A stretch of 64,000 bases of DNA from contig JASHNU010000051.1 in the NCBI GenBank assembly GCA_030041475.1, forward strand, positions 122,308 through 186,307, read 5' to 3'. This document shows, piece after piece, positions 24,409-34,423 of the stretch (positions are counted from its first letter, which is position 1; each line of letters begins with the position of its first letter). The stretch comes from Candidatus Sulfotelmatobacter sp. Its GTDB lineage: Bacteria; Acidobacteriota; Terriglobia; Terriglobales; Acidobacteriaceae. A program made the position numbers and the translations under genes. The notes below the pieces were generated by a model, which did not search any database, was not told the origin of the DNA, and worked only from the letters and a program-made list of their open reading frames with translations.

Positions 24409-26460
24409 TTACCTCGCTCGTATCCCCATAGCCGGGTAAAGCTCGTCCGGGTACATCACCGCGCCGCCCTTGACCACCACGTCGATCTTGCGAATGTCGC
24501 TGACGTTTGCCGTGGGGTCGCCGTTGACCAGAATCATGTCGGCGAGCTTACCGGGTGCGATCGAACCTAGTTCACCGTCGCGTTTCATCACCTTCGCCGC
24601 GGTCAGCGTAGCCATGCGCAGCAGTTCAGGTGCGGGAATCCCGGCCGCGTTGTAAATCTCCAACTCGCGATGCAGAGAGTACCCCTTGGCAAGATCTGTG
24701 CCGGCCACCTCGGTGATCCCGCTGTCATAGAGCTTTTTCACCATGCGAACAAAGTTCGCGTATGAGGCGCGATACAGCTTGTCCGTGGCGGCATCGGGGA
24801 CAGGCAGGGCATTGCCGGCCATCTTCGCTCCACGCTGCACTTGCAACGGCAGGCGGTCGAACATGTAAGCGTCTTCTTCTGAAATGTGGCTGGGTCGATC
24901 CACATAGGTCGCCTCCCAGATCGTCATCGTGGGATCGATTACGGTGTGGTGCTGCTGGAGCAAGGCGATGAAATCGTTCACCTGCGCTGAATTCAGGTCG
25001 AGCGAAGCGGCACGTTTGCCCGGTTCGATGAAACGCGCCGGAGTGCGCGTCTCCTTCACTTCGGGCCAGAAGTTGAGGAAAACGAAATTCATGTGCTGGA
25101 TTTCGTCGGCGCCGTCGCGCACGAATTGCTCGGCGGTCATGCCTGCGGGCACATGTCCGCTGACGCGCAGGCCGCGCTTGTGCGCCTCATCGATGATGAC
25201 GGGCACCAGTTCCGGCTTCACCGAGCTGTAGATCTTGATCTGCACGTAGCCGAGATCGGCATAGTGGTCCACGCGCTCGCGGGCTTCTTCTGGGGTTGCC
25301 GCCAGCACTTTGACCGGTCCTTCGTACGGGCCTGGCCCGTCGATGAACCCGGCGAGCACAATGCGCGGGCCGATCTGTTCGCCCGCCTCAATGTGCTTCT
25401 TCAGCTTGCCCAGTTCGTCGATCGAGTTCGCCAGGTCGCGAATGGTGGTAATGCCGGCAGCCACATCCAGGTAAGCGTTGCTCGCGAACAGGTGCTGGTG
25501 CATGTCCCATAGCCCGGGGAGAAGCATTTTGCCCGAGCCGTCGATGACCTGCGTTCCGGATGCGGTCGCCTGGCCCTTCTCGGCCTCCACGCTCACGATG
25601 CGCTCTCCCTGCACGACAACTCGCTGCCCGGGAACGCTCTTCGCCGTGGTGGAATCGAACAGCGTGACGTTCTTGATCACGAGATCGCCGCTGGGATGGT
25701 GGATGAATTGCTTGGCGAGGCTGGCCGCGCGCGACTGTTCGATTTCTTGCTGCGCTTTCAGCAAACTACCAAAAGCGCTCTCGTAGCCGGAGCGAATGAG
25801 CCCGGACCACGCGTCCACGGCCGCGAAGCCATTGTGCTGCTCATCGAGCCACAGGTAGGTAGGAGTAAAGTCGAGGCCGTCGATCTGGTAAAGAGTGGCG
25901 CTCAATTTCTTCCCATTCGCTTCCACCGGCACTGTCTTCAGTTCGCGTAGAGTCGCCTCGCCGCCGGGAAGCAACGGCAATCTGCCGCTGTTTTTGAGCA
26001 GTGCCTGCGCCAGCAGGTACGATCCCGCCGGCCCGCCGCTCAAGCCCACGAAGAAGCGACCGGAAGCATTGGCCTGATGGCCGTCTTCCGATGAGTTCTT
26101 CCACGACGCCTCGCCGCCGGTCGCGGTGAACGTCTCCTTGACCGGGTTCTTCATGTAATCGACGCCGCTGGTTTCCTCCGATGTGACGATGCCCGCGCTG
26201 TCGAGCCGATAGGTTGAATACGTCTTCGGCCCGCGACCTCGGTCGTTGAACTGGAAGAATTCGTGCACTATGCCGTCCGACCCAGTCCAAACCGCGTCTT
26301 GCCCCGACGGGGTTTTATCGATGAGTAGCATCATGAGCGTTGCCTCTTTGGGAATGTCTGACGGTAGCGCGGGCAACGGTGACTCACCCTGCTGGGCATA
26401 GAGAGCACTGGTGAAAAAAGCGGCGAAGAGCAACGGGAATGCGAAGAAGTAGGGTTTCAT
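24409..26460 (-). CDS. Secreted amidohydrolase with an N-terminal unknown domain
   Basis: From the ATG at 26460 this is 683 residues with a signal peptide (FAFPLLFAAFFTSALYAQQ). The frame stays open to 26955 but that would overlap the hydrogenase operon and has no export signal. Residues ~20-250 are a domain I do not recognise. From ~265 the amidohydrolase begins (IKNVTLFDSTTAKSVPGQRV), with the metal motif LLPGLWDMHQHLFAS and AAGITTIRDL. GLRVSGHVPAGMTAEQFV and EVAGTDLAKGYSLHREL carry other expected ligands, and MKRDGELGSIAPGKLADMIL closes the fold. Possibly a prolidase/imidazolonepropionase-like peptidase. Confidence 0.88.
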   Translation of the reverse strand: MKPYFFAFPLLFAAFFTSALYAQQGESPLPALPSDIPKEATLMMLLIDKTPSGQDAVWTGSDGIVHEFFQFNDRGRGPKTYSTYRLDSAGIVTSEETSGVDYMKNPVKETFTATGGEASWKNSSEDGHQANASGRFFVGLSGGPAGSYLLAQALLKNSGRLPLLPGGEATLRELKTVPVEANGKKLSATLYQIDGLDFTPTYLWLDEQHNGFAAVDAWSGLIRSGYESAFGSLLKAQQEIEQSRAASLAKQFIHHPSGDLVIKNVTLFDSTTAKSVPGQRVVVQGERIVSVEAEKGQATASGTQVIDGSGKMLLPGLWDMHQHLFASNAYLDVAAGITTIRDLANSIDELGKLKKHIEAGEQIGPRIVLAGFIDGPGPYEGPVKVLAATPEEARERVDHYADLGYVQIKIYSSVKPELVPVIIDEAHKRGLRVSGHVPAGMTAEQFVRDGADEIQHMNFVFLNFWPEVKETRTPARFIEPGKRAASLDLNSAQVNDFIALLQQHHTVIDPTMTIWEATYVDRPSHISEEDAYMFDRLPLQVQRGAKMAGNALPVPDAATDKLYRASYANFVRMVKKLYDSGITEVAGTDLAKGYSLHRELEIYNAAGIPAPELLRMATLTAAKVMKRDGELGSIAPGKLADMILVNGDPTANVSDIRKIDVVVKGGAVMYPDELYPAMGIRAR

Positions 26461-26649
26461 AGTCGCGCACAAGTGTATTCCATGTCGAAGGATCATGACT
26501 CGACCAGTCCTCCACCAAACCAAGCACTGAGTTGGTGAGAAACCCGCAGCGCGCAGAGGCCGCAGCCAGCAAACGAATGCGACGGCAGCTGATATGTCGG
26601 TCAAAGTGCAATCTCTGCCCGCTTCTGCTTTTCCCATAACTGGAACCGA

Positions 26650-26664
26650 CACCTGTTGCAGGTG
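26650..26664. promoter_or_regulatory. Palindrome CACCTG-TTG-CAGGTG upstream of the hydrogenase operon
   Basis: A perfect 6-bp-arm palindrome with a 3-bp centre, 57 bp before the first hydrogenase gene and in the divergent region shared with the amidohydrolase gene. A regulator site or small hairpin. Confidence 0.4.
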
Positions 26665-26667
26665 AAA

Positions 26668-26687
26668 AGTGTGCTTCGCGTCACACT
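26668..26687. promoter_or_regulatory. CRP/FNR-like operator upstream of the hydrogenase operon
   Basis: AGTGTG-N8-CACACT; read as a CRP site it is TGTGC-N6-TCACA, one base from the TGTGA-N6-TCACA consensus. The centre is about 44 bp before the ATG of the first hydrogenase gene. Binding by a CRP-type factor is inferred. A regulator of this family would fit hydrogenase control by carbon or oxygen state. Confidence 0.5.
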
Positions 26688-26721
26688 CGACCTGAAGAGA
26701 AAAGGAGTAGGCTAATAGGCA

Positions 26722-27894
26722 ATGGCAACCTTGAATCGCCTTGCAACGGCAGACGATCGCGCTGCTCAGCGAGGGGAGCACATTCTCGCAGCAGACCAAG
26801 TGGGAAAGCTCATCGAGTTGCTGGTACGCAGGGGCTATGAAGTTGTAGGTCCGACGGTACGCGACGGAGCCATCGTATATGACCACCTCGAGTCGCCCGA
26901 CGATTTGCCCAGAGGATGGACCGATGAGCAGAAGCCGGGTCATTACCGCCTGCATCGTCGCGACGATGAAGCTCTATTCGGATATGTGGTCGGTCCCCAA
27001 AGCTGGAAGAAGTACACTCACCCCGCGGAAGTACGGCTCTGGGCAGCCGAACGGCAGAATGGGACTTTCAGAATCTTAAATAACGAGGAGAAGGGTCAGC
27101 ATCCCCGTGCGTTCCTGGGAGCCCGGGCGTGCGAGCTGGCGGCGATCGCGGTGCAAGACCGCGTGCTTCTCGAAGACAAATATCGCGATCCAGTCTATGA
27201 CCGGCGCCGCGGCGGGGCATTCATCATTGCCGTGCAATGCACACAAGCTGCGGAAACGTGTTTCTGCGCCTCGATGGGCACAGGGCCCCAGGTTTCAGAC
27301 GAATTCGATCTTGCCCTCACAGAACTTCTGGACTCCAAAGGGCATCGCTTCCTTCTAGCAGCGGCCAGCGATCGCGGCACCGAGATCCTCTCCGAATTGA
27401 AGACTGTTCCCGCCACGGAGGAAGACCGTCAGCAAGCTGCGGCCAAGGTGGACGCTGCGGCCCGTCAGCAGGTGCGCAGCATCGACACCACGGGAATCAA
27501 AGAGCTTCTCTACGAAAACTTTGAGCACCGGCGATGGGACGATGTCGCCGGCCGTTGCCTGACCTGTGCCAACTGCACCATGGTTTGCCCCACATGCTTT
27601 TGTACATCCGTAGAAGATGTGAGTGACATCAGCGGCGATCACGCAGAACGCTGGCGGCGTTGGGATTCCTGCTTCACACAAAATTTCTCTTACATTCACG
27701 GAGGCAGCGTCCGAACCTCGGCCAAAGCCCGCTATCGCCAGTGGATGACTCACAAGCTCGCTTCGTGGATCGACCAGTTCGGTAGTTCGGGATGCGTCGG
27801 CTGCGGGCGTTGCATTACCTGGTGCCCGGTGGGTATCGACATCACAGAAGAGGTCCGGGCTATACGGGAAGGAGGAAGGAATGGAGACTCTTGA
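26722..27894 (+). CDS. Hydrogenase Fe-S subunit (HydB/HyhB-like, group 3b)
   Basis: This 390-residue cytosolic protein has no signal. The N-terminal two thirds resemble the beta subunit of sulfhydrogenases and of group 3b NADP-reducing hydrogenases ([19 protein letters not shown] is a good marker). The C-terminus has two ferredoxin-like cysteine clusters: C279, C282, C285, C289 ([12 protein letters not shown]) and C358, C361, C364, C368 ([14 protein letters not shown]). It passes electrons between the hydrogenase small subunit and the flavin subunit. It is the first gene of the operon, with an AAAGGAG ribosome site slightly far from its ATG. It overlaps the cNMP-binding gene by 14 bp. Confidence 0.93.
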   Translation: MATLNRLATADDRAAQRGEHILAADQVGKLIELLVRRGYEVVGPTVRDGAIVYDHLESPDDLPRGWTDEQKPGHYRLHRRDDEALFGYVVGPQSWKKYTHPAEVRLWAAERQNGTFRILNNEEKGQHPRAFLGARACELAAIAVQDRVLLEDKYRDPVYDRRRGGAFIIAVQCTQAAETCFCASMGTGPQVSDEFDLALTELLDSKGHRFLLAAASDRGTEILSELKTVPATEEDRQQAAAKVDAAARQQVRSIDTTGIKELLYENFEHRRWDDVAGRCLTCANCTMVCPTCFCTSVEDVSDISGDHAERWRRWDSCFTQNFSYIHGGSVRTSAKARYRQWMTHKLASWIDQFGSSGCVGCGRCITWCPVGIDITEEVRAIREGGRNGDS

Positions 27895-28342
27895 GCGCAT
27901 TATCGGCGAACACCCGTTCTTCGCCGGCCTCGATGCAGGTTTCCTGAATCTTATGGTGAGTTGTGCTTCGAACGTGCGGTTCACGCCAGGCACCTACATT
28001 CTCAAGGAAGGAGAAGCAGCCAACACCTTCTACCTGGTTCGCGAGGGAAAGGTGGCGTTGGAACTGTTGGCGCCGCCACACAAGCCGATCATCGTTTCGA
28101 CCATTGGCATCGGAGAGATTCTCGGGTGGTCATGGCTAATGGAGCCCTACGTATGGAAATTCAGCGCGCGGGCTGTGGATGCTGTCCGTGCCATCGCCCT
28201 CGACGGAAGGTGCTTGCGGACCAAGTGTGAGCAAAACCATGACCTGGGTTACGAGGTCTTAAAGCGTTTCGCCGGGATCGTTGAACAACGGCTGGATGCG
28301 ACACGTTTGCAGTTACTCGACGTTTATGCAGTAAGGCGCTGA
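27881..28342 (+). CDS. Cyclic-nucleotide-binding domain protein within the hydrogenase operon
   Basis: This 153-residue protein is built almost entirely of one cNMP-binding fold: an N-terminal helix ([20 protein letters not shown]), strands [30 protein letters not shown], then [20 protein letters not shown] and a C-terminal helix. The phosphate-binding cassette is GEILGWSWL, which differs from the CRP consensus GExxGExxLxxxxxRSA. No helix-turn-helix is present, so it does not look like a DNA-binding regulator by itself. It overlaps the preceding gene by 14 bp and is 2 bp before the next, so it is certainly part of the operon. Role: a possible allosteric sensor of the enzyme. Confidence 0.85.
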   Translation: METLERIIGEHPFFAGLDAGFLNLMVSCASNVRFTPGTYILKEGEAANTFYLVREGKVALELLAPPHKPIIVSTIGIGEILGWSWLMEPYVWKFSARAVDAVRAIALDGRCLRTKCEQNHDLGYEVLKRFAGIVEQRLDATRLQLLDVYAVRR

Positions 28343-28344
28343 TT

Positions 28345-29187
28345 ATGGCCACAAGCAGCACAATCGATCCGATGCTTCCGCAGCCGTACCTGGTGCGGGA
28401 AGTATCCAAGGAAACGCCGGACACCTTCACTCTCAGGCTCGATCCCGGGAACGAAGCCAGGGAAAGTGTGTTTCGGCCCGGTCAGTTCAGCATGTTGTGG
28501 GTGTTTGGAGTGGGCGAGTTGCCAATCTCTATCAGCGGTGACCCCGCCTTGCGGGACCGGCTGATTTACACCGTGCGTTCCGTTGGCCAGGCCACTCATT
28601 CCCTGGTGAACCAGAAGGTGGGCAGCGGTGTGGGCGTACGAGGTCCCTTTGGGATCGGTTGGCCGGTCGAGGCGGCCCGCGGCCGGGATGTCATCGTGGT
28701 CGCGGGTGGAATTGGACTGGCGCCCCTGCGGCCTGTGATCTACCAGGTTTTGCAAAATCGGAAAGACTATGGGCGGCTGGTCATTCTCTACGGTGGGCGC
28801 AGTCCGCGCGACCTGCTCTACCGCAAGGAACTGGCGAAATGGGCGCGCATCCCCGAGACTCAGGTTCTGATCACGGTGGATTATGGCGGCATTGGTTGGC
28901 GCGGCCACGTCGGCGTAGTTACCACCTTGTTCAAGTATTCACGGCTGCATCCGGCGCGCTCGGTGGCGATGGTCTGTGGTCCCGAGATCATGATGCGGTT
29001 TGTAATTCGCGAGCTGGAGACGGCCGGATTGAGCCGTGATGACATTTACCTTTCCATGGAACGCAACATGAAATGCGCGGTCGGCTTCTGCGGACATTGT
29101 CAGTACGGGCCGCACTTTATTTGCAAGGACGGGCCTGTTTTCCCATATGAGCGGATGCGACCGCTGCTGGAGAAGTATGAGCTCTGA
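28345..29187 (+). CDS. Hydrogenase FAD/NAD(P)-binding subunit (HydG-like)
   Basis: This 280-residue protein belongs to the ferredoxin-NADP-reductase superfamily. It has the FAD stretch [18 protein letters not shown] and the glycine-rich [16 protein letters not shown]. The NAD(P) part has [18 protein letters not shown] and [11 protein letters not shown]. The C-terminus carries a [2Fe-2S] cysteine set ([19 protein letters not shown]). It connects the hydrogenase to NADP(H). It matches the gamma subunit of group 3b hydrogenases/sulfhydrogenases. Its 3' end overlaps the small-subunit start by 11 bp. Confidence 0.93.
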   Translation: MATSSTIDPMLPQPYLVREVSKETPDTFTLRLDPGNEARESVFRPGQFSMLWVFGVGELPISISGDPALRDRLIYTVRSVGQATHSLVNQKVGSGVGVRGPFGIGWPVEAARGRDVIVVAGGIGLAPLRPVIYQVLQNRKDYGRLVILYGGRSPRDLLYRKELAKWARIPETQVLITVDYGGIGWRGHVGVVTTLFKYSRLHPARSVAMVCGPEIMMRFVIRELETAGLSRDDIYLSMERNMKCAVGFCGHCQYGPHFICKDGPVFPYERMRPLLEKYEL

Positions 29188-29992
29188 TGCAAAACACAAG
29201 CCCAGGGTTGACAAGCCAACGATTGACAAGCCGAGAATTGGCGTCTTCAAGTTCGCGTCCTGCGACGGCTGCCAACTGAGCCTGCTGGATGCGGAAGACG
29301 AGATGCTTGCCGTTGCGGGAGCAGTTGAGATCGCCTACTTCCCGGAAGCCAGCAGCGCCATGTTAAAAGGGCCCTATGACATGGGCCTCGTGGAAGGATC
29401 GGTCACGACCTACCATGATGCTCAGCGCATTCAGGAAGTCCGGCGGCAATGCAAAACTCTGATCACGATCGGCGCCTGTGCGACTGCCGGCGGCATCCAG
29501 GCCCTGCGCAACTGGAAGGATGTGGATGAATTCATCCGGGTTGTGTACGCCACGCCACAGTTCATCAGCACGCTGAAGCTCTCGACTCCTATCGCCGAGC
29601 ACGTCCCAGTCGACTTCGAGCTGCGCGGATGCCCCATCAACAAACATCAGCTGTTGGAACTGATCACCGCCACGCTGGCCGGGCGCAAGCCGAATATTCC
29701 CTCGTATAGCGTATGCATCGAATGCAAGCGCAAGGCGAATGTTTGTATTGCCGTCGCGCGCGGCATTCCCTGCCTGGGTCCGGTCACCCAGGCCGGGTGC
29801 GGAGCACTGTGCCCCAGTTACGACCGCGGCTGCTACGGCTGCTATGGACCCATGGAGTCTCCCAACACGACTTCGATGTCGAGCCAGTTCCGGATTCTGG
29901 GACAAGCCGACAGCCAGATCGTCCGCGCGTTCCGTGGTTTCAACGCCTGGGCGTGGCAGTTCCGCAAGGCCAGCGAGGAATGCGAACGATGA
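29177..29992 (+). CDS. [NiFe] hydrogenase small subunit, group 3b-like
   Basis: This protein is 271 residues from the ATG at 29177, which overlaps the previous stop. The frame reaches back to 29147 but starts there are less likely. There is no Tat signal, so it is a cytosolic type. The proximal cluster has C29 and C32 ([11 protein letters not shown]), then [15 protein letters not shown] and [13 protein letters not shown]. More cysteines follow in [39 protein letters not shown]. It relays electrons from the NiFe site to the Fe-S subunit. It ends with ATGA shared with the large-subunit start. Confidence 0.93.
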   Translation: MSSDAKHKPRVDKPTIDKPRIGVFKFASCDGCQLSLLDAEDEMLAVAGAVEIAYFPEASSAMLKGPYDMGLVEGSVTTYHDAQRIQEVRRQCKTLITIGACATAGGIQALRNWKDVDEFIRVVYATPQFISTLKLSTPIAEHVPVDFELRGCPINKHQLLELITATLAGRKPNIPSYSVCIECKRKANVCIAVARGIPCLGPVTQAGCGALCPSYDRGCYGCYGPMESPNTTSMSSQFRILGQADSQIVRAFRGFNAWAWQFRKASEECER

Positions 29993-31299
29993 CAGGGCGC
30001 GCAACCAGGACGATTCACGTCGACACCCTGGCCCGCGTAGAAGGCGAGGGGGCGCTTTACATCAAACTGGTGGGCGAACGCGTCGCCGATGTGAAGCTCA
30101 AGATCTACGAGCCTCCGCGCTTCTTTGAGGCTTTTCTGCGTGGCCGCCACTTATCAGAGGCCGCTGACATCACCTCGCGAATCTGCGGCATCTGCCCTAT
30201 CGCGTACCAGATGAGCGCGGTGCACGCCATTGAAAGGGCTCTGGGAGTGCACATCAGTCCTGCCGTTCGCCTCCTTCGCCGCCTTTTTTACTGCGGCGAA
30301 TGGATCGAGAGTCACACATTGCACGTCTACATGTTGCATGCGCCCGACTTTCTCGGCTACGCAGATGCGATCGCGATGGCGAAGGACCACCGGGCTGTGG
30401 TTGAGAAGGCCCTGCGGCTCAAGAAAATCGGCAATCGCATTGTGCAACTGCTCGGCGGACGAGAGATTCACCCCATCTCTGCCGCGGTCGGAGGCTTTTA
30501 CAAGGTGCCCACCAAGCGGCAGTTGCGCGAACTGGAAAGCGATCTCGAATGGGCGCTGGCCGCTTCAATCGAAAGTGTGAAGTGGACGGCAAGCCTCGAG
30601 TTTCCCGCGTTCGAGCAGGATTACGAATTCGTGGCTCTGCGCCATCCCGACGAATATCCGTTCAACGAAGGACGTTTGGTCTCTAATCGTGGTCTGGATA
30701 TCGATGCATCGGAGTACGAGGATCATTTCGCTGAGCAGCACGTCAAACACTCGAATGCGCTGCAGTCGGTGATACGAGGCCGAGGTTCCTACCTGGTAGG
30801 TCCGCTGGCCCGGTTTAACCTGAATTTCGACAAACTGCCGGAAGCTGCGCGGCAGGCAGCAGTCGATGTCAGTCTGCGACCGCCGGTAAAGAACGTTTTT
30901 CGCAGCATCGTGGTGCGGGCCGTGGAACTTGTCTTTGCGTGTGCCGAAGCCTTGCGAGTGATTCGCGAATACGAGCCTCCGGCCGCGCCGCGCGTCGAAG
31001 TGCACAACCGGATCGGCGTGGGTCAGGCCATCACTGAAGCGCCACGCGGCATTCTCTACCACCGTTACGCGCTGGATGACAAAGGGATGATCGTTACCGC
31101 CAAGATCGTTCCGCCCACCTCACAAAACCAGAAGCGGATCGAGGATGATCTTCGCGAATATGCGGCGCAGTTGGTCGCCTGGCCCGTCGAGGAAGCCACC
31201 TGGAAATGCGAGCAGGCAATTCGCAGTTACGACCCGTGCATTTCCTGCGCCACGCACTTCCTGAAGCTGACGGTGGATCACGAGGGAAGCTCTGATTAA
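29989..31299 (+). CDS. [NiFe] hydrogenase large subunit, group 3b-like
   Basis: This protein is 436 residues from the ATG at 29989 (4-bp overlap with the small subunit; a longer frame to 29713 is an artefact). The two NiFe cysteine pairs are C66/C69 in RICGICP and C417/C420 in DPCISCATH. The start [17 protein letters not shown] is the usual glutamate-containing N-terminus. After H423 there is a 13-residue tail ([13 protein letters not shown]) of the kind removed by a maturation protease, which is encoded just downstream. The sequence best matches bidirectional NADP-linked (3b) enzymes. No hyp genes lie in the window. Confidence 0.95.
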   Translation: MTGRATRTIHVDTLARVEGEGALYIKLVGERVADVKLKIYEPPRFFEAFLRGRHLSEAADITSRICGICPIAYQMSAVHAIERALGVHISPAVRLLRRLFYCGEWIESHTLHVYMLHAPDFLGYADAIAMAKDHRAVVEKALRLKKIGNRIVQLLGGREIHPISAAVGGFYKVPTKRQLRELESDLEWALAASIESVKWTASLEFPAFEQDYEFVALRHPDEYPFNEGRLVSNRGLDIDASEYEDHFAEQHVKHSNALQSVIRGRGSYLVGPLARFNLNFDKLPEAARQAAVDVSLRPPVKNVFRSIVVRAVELVFACAEALRVIREYEPPAAPRVEVHNRIGVGQAITEAPRGILYHRYALDDKGMIVTAKIVPPTSQNQKRIEDDLREYAAQLVAWPVEEATWKCEQAIRSYDPCISCATHFLKLTVDHEGSSD

Positions 31300-31307
31300 G
31301 CTCTTTT

Positions 31308-31356
31308 GTCATCCCGAGCGCAGCAGGCATTTCCTGCGGAGTCGAGGGACCTTGGG
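31308..31356 (+). repeat. GTCATCC repeat family, copy 2
   Basis: gtcatcccgagcgcagc is followed by an internal GCAGG/CCTGC hairpin and gagtcgagggacc. It sits between the hydrogenase large-subunit and protease genes. Confidence 0.6.
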
Positions 31357-31407
31357 TTTGCCTTTTGACCCTTAATCAGAGTTTCCCGGGAATCGAAGGC
31401 GTAAATC

Positions 31408-31893
31408 ATGCTCATCATTGGCTGCGGCAACCGGCAGCGCGGCGACGATGCCGCCGGAGTCCTCGTCGCCGAGAGACTGCGTCAGCTTGGCATTCGGGTA
31501 AACACCTGCACGGGCCAGGCTGCAGACCTCATCGAAGCATGGTCGGGCGCCGACGATGTCATTGTCGTCGACGCCGTCGTGACCGGGGCCCCTGTCGGGA
31601 CCGTGCGAACATGGGACGCTCAAACCCGAGACGCTCAAACCCGGGACGCTCGCCGGACGCCGATTTCGAGCAAGGCGCCACCGTCGACTCATGGCCTCGG
31701 CGTGGCAGAAGCGATCGAGTTGGCGCGTGTTCTGGGCCGTCTTCCTGCCCGGCTAAGAATCTACGGAATCGAGGGGCAACGATTTGAACCCGGCACTGCG
31801 ATTTCGCCCGAACTGGATTCTGCAATCGAGGAAGTCGTGCGTAGAGTCAGCCACGACGTAAGTGCGTTCGACGTGGCCAAGAGCTGCACATGA
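31408..31893 (+). CDS. Hydrogenase maturation protease
   Basis: This 161-residue protein is of the HyaD/HycI type. The N-terminal GCGNRQRGDDAAGVLVAERL holds the metal-binding Asp of the GxGNxxxxDDGxG motif, and VIVVDAVVTGAP is the second conserved stretch. STHGLGVAEAIELARVLG and IYGIEGQRFEPGTAISPEL also fit. It would clip the C-terminal tail of the large subunit after nickel insertion. Residues ~70-81 are a tandem repeat (WDAQTRDAQTRDARRT) from a 15-bp DNA repeat. It is 109 bp after the large-subunit gene, with a short repeat between. Confidence 0.9.
   Translation: MLIIGCGNRQRGDDAAGVLVAERLRQLGIRVNTCTGQAADLIEAWSGADDVIVVDAVVTGAPVGTVRTWDAQTRDAQTRDARRTPISSKAPPSTHGLGVAEAIELARVLGRLPARLRIYGIEGQRFEPGTAISPELDSAIEEVVRRVSHDVSAFDVAKSCT
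31615..31650 (+). repeat. 15-bp tandem repeat inside the protease gene
   Basis: Two full units (gacgctcaaacccga at 31615-31629 and gacgctcaaacccgg at 31630-31644) and the start of a third. They are in frame and encode the DAQTR repeat. Confidence 0.8.
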
Positions 31894-32232
31894 TTTTGGG
31901 GACGCCAACCGGACATTAAATCAGACCTCGGGCGCAACGCCCAAATCTGTCAGCTAGCTTTCCCAGATCAGGATGGAGCCGACGATCGGACTTGAACCGA
32001 TGACCTGACAATTACGATTCGCGAAAGCGAATGGCTCTGGCCTAACCTCATTTGTTTTCAGCGAATCGGCCTGGCGCCTAGGAACGTTGAAAGGATCAAC
32101 CGTAAGTCTGGTCACCAAGTAACCCGTTCTTCCGAAACGCAGATTTCCGTAGTTGTCCTTTAATGATGCAGATTCCCGAAGGGCGACAAGATCGTCGCCA
32201 GCTAAGCTACTACTCCTGGCAGCTCGAAGGCA
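31894..32232. other. 339-bp region holding the tRNA-Thr 3' fragment
   Basis: No gene is seen. 31921-32007 matches the tRNA-Thr 3' half plus its downstream terminator region (see the repeat). From 32010 to 32230 the sequence, read on the minus strand, can form several small hairpins: ATTCGC/GCGAAT at 32016-32031, GCGAC/GTCGC and CCC/GGG near 32180-32200, GCCAG/CTGGC near 32200-32222. I do not recognise an RNA family. Confidence 0.45.
31968..32007 (-). repeat. Copy of the tRNA-Thr 3' half (left direct repeat, attachment-site-like)
   Basis: These 40 bases are identical to 35163-35202, which cover the 3' half of tRNA-Thr, CCA included, and 6 bp beyond. Identity stops near the anticodon stem. The orientation is the same as the intact tRNA. 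Confidence 0.85.
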
Positions 32233-34392
32233 TCACACAAGCTGTTCCGCCCGGATGGGCAGCTGCCGGATGCGCTTCCTGGTCGCGGCAAAAATCGCGT
32301 TGCATACCGCCGGTGCAATCGGCGGCGTCCCGGGCTCTCCGATCCCGCTGGAAGGCTGATCGCTCGGCACGATGTGCACCTCGACCTTCGGCATCTCAGC
32401 CACGCGGAGCATTTGGTAATCGTCGAAATTCCCTTGCTCCACTCGCCCCTTATTGATTGTGATCGCGCCTTTGAGCGCGGCCGTCAGCCCGAACACGATT
32501 CCGCTCTGCATTTGTGCCTCAATCGTCAGCGGATTCACCATCCTCCCGCAGTCCACCGCGCAAACCACGCGATGCACCTGCACCTCGCCGCTTTTCTTGT
32601 CCACCGACACTTCGGCCACTTCCGCCACGTAGCTCCCAAACGAACTCATCACTGCGATCCCGCGGTATCGCCCGGCTGACAATGCTTCGCCCCAGCCGGC
32701 TTTCGTCGCCGCCAGTTCGAGCACACCCCGATGCCTCGGTGCTTTCTGAAGCAGCCGTCGCCGAAACTCGTACGGATCTTTTCCGCTTGCCGCCGCCAGC
32801 TCATCCACAAAGCACTCGCTGAAAAAGGCGTTTTGTGAATGTCCCACCGACCGCCAGAAACCCACAGGGATCCCTGTCTCCGTCAGTTGGTAGTCCACGA
32901 GAATATTCGGAATTGCATAGGGCAAGTCCGCCGCTCCCTCCACGCTCGATTCATCCAGCCCGTTCTTTACCGAGCCCGGAAAGAACCGCGACATGATTGA
33001 AGGGCAGGCGATCCGGTTCGACCACGCCACCGGCCAACCTTCAGCATCCAGCCCGGCCTCGAACCGGCTGTACGACGCTGGCCGGTAGAAATCATGCTGT
33101 ATGTCGTCCTCGCGCGACCACGTCACCTGCACCGGCGCGCCCACGGCTTGGGAAATCTCCAATGCCTCGATCACAAAATCCTGTTCCGCTCTCCGCCCGA
33201 ATCCTCCGCCGAGATAGGTCGTGTGAATATTCACCTGCTCGGGCTTCAGCCCGGCGATCTTCGCCGCCGTCATCTGGTTGACGCCTTGAAATTGCGTCGG
33301 CGCCCAGACATCGCACCCATCCGGGCGCACGTGCGCCGTGCAGTTCATCGGCTCCATCGTCGCGTGCGCCAGGAATGGCGCTTGGTACACGGCCTCGACT
33401 TTCTTCACCGCGCTGGCCAATCCCGCCGTCACGTCGCCTTCCTTCCGCGCTACGGCCCCGCCCGGCTTGCTCGCCCCCTCCTCGAGCATCTTGACGATTG
33501 CCGCGCTTGTCAGGGATGCGTTTGGCCCTTCCTCCCACTTGACTTCGAGCGCGCCGCGTCCTTGCATCGCCGACCAAGTGTTATCGGCCACGATGGCCAC
33601 CCCGCCCGAAACCTGGACTACATGCTGCACACCGCGCACGGCCTTGGCTTTGTCCGCATTGAAGCTCGCCACTTTCCCACCAATTACCGGACACCGCGCC
33701 ACGACCGCGTGCAGCATTCCCGGCTGGCGCACGTCAATCCCAAATTCCGCGCGCCCGCAGGTTTTGTCCGCTGAATCCAACCGCTTCATCGCCTTGCCCA
33801 CGATCCGGAATTGCTTCGGGTCTTTGAGCTTTACATCGCTCGGCACCGGCAGTTTTCCCGCCGCTTCCGCAAGGTTTCCGTAACTCAGGCGCTGCTTCGT
33901 CTGCGTGTGGATCACCTGGCTGTCTTCCGCGCGGCACACCGCTTTATCCACACCCCACTTTTCCGCAGCCACGGCGATCAACATCTCTCGGGCCTGCGCG
34001 CCGGCGTTCCGCAGCGGCGTCCACATTCCTCTCACGCTCGTGCTCCCGCCCGTTCCCTGAATTCCGAAGATAGGGTTCGCGTATTCCTTCGCCGCCGGCG
34101 CAAACACGGTGCGAATCTTTTTCCAGTCGCACTCCAACTCTTCGGCCATCAGCATCGACAGTGATGTCATCACTCCTTGCCCCATCTCCGATTTGTCAAT
34201 CACCAGTGTGACCGTATCGTCCGTCCCGATTCGAATCCAGGCGTTAGGTGCAAATGGTACTGTGGGATCTGCAGCCGCCGCGCGTGCCTCGAGCCGATTC
34301 GGGAGATAAAATCCAATCACCAGCCCGGTTGCTCCCGCCGCCGCGCCCTTCAAGAATTCCCGGCGATCCACTTTCATCGTCGCGCTGCTCAT
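32233..34392 (-). CDS. Molybdenum hydroxylase large subunit (IorB/CoxL-type)
   Basis: This 719-residue protein has a Tat signal ([21 protein letters not shown]), so it is exported folded. It has the features of the isoquinoline-1-oxidoreductase beta subunit family: [57 protein letters not shown] and the C-terminal [18 protein letters not shown] carrying the catalytic glutamate. It would bind molybdopterin-cytosine dinucleotide and hydroxylate an aldehyde or N-heterocycle. It is encoded just after its Fe-S partner (34424-34960). Substrate unknown; the pair lies between the 40-bp tRNA repeats. Confidence 0.92.
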   Translation of the reverse strand: MSSATMKVDRREFLKGAAAGATGLVIGFYLPNRLEARAAAADPTVPFAPNAWIRIGTDDTVTLVIDKSEMGQGVMTSLSMLMAEELECDWKKIRTVFAPAAKEYANPIFGIQGTGGSTSVRGMWTPLRNAGAQAREMLIAVAAEKWGVDKAVCRAEDSQVIHTQTKQRLSYGNLAEAAGKLPVPSDVKLKDPKQFRIVGKAMKRLDSADKTCGRAEFGIDVRQPGMLHAVVARCPVIGGKVASFNADKAKAVRGVQHVVQVSGGVAIVADNTWSAMQGRGALEVKWEEGPNASLTSAAIVKMLEEGASKPGGAVARKEGDVTAGLASAVKKVEAVYQAPFLAHATMEPMNCTAHVRPDGCDVWAPTQFQGVNQMTAAKIAGLKPEQVNIHTTYLGGGFGRRAEQDFVIEALEISQAVGAPVQVTWSREDDIQHDFYRPASYSRFEAGLDAEGWPVAWSNRIACPSIMSRFFPGSVKNGLDESSVEGAADLPYAIPNILVDYQLTETGIPVGFWRSVGHSQNAFFSECFVDELAAASGKDPYEFRRRLLQKAPRHRGVLELAATKAGWGEALSAGRYRGIAVMSSFGSYVAEVAEVSVDKKSGEVQVHRVVCAVDCGRMVNPLTIEAQMQSGIVFGLTAALKGAITINKGRVEQGNFDDYQMLRVAEMPKVEVHIVPSDQPSSGIGEPGTPPIAPAVCNAIFAATRKRIRQLPIRAEQLV

Positions 34393-34423
34393 TTCGCACC
34401 TCCTAAAATCGAGCCCGAGGTGG

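Noticed and set aside
31966..32230. tmRNA or intron-split tRNA
   Set aside because: The tRNA 3' half looked like the end of a tmRNA, but no tag peptide, no 5' GGGG end and no matching 5' tRNA half could be found; the exact copy at 35163 explains it better.
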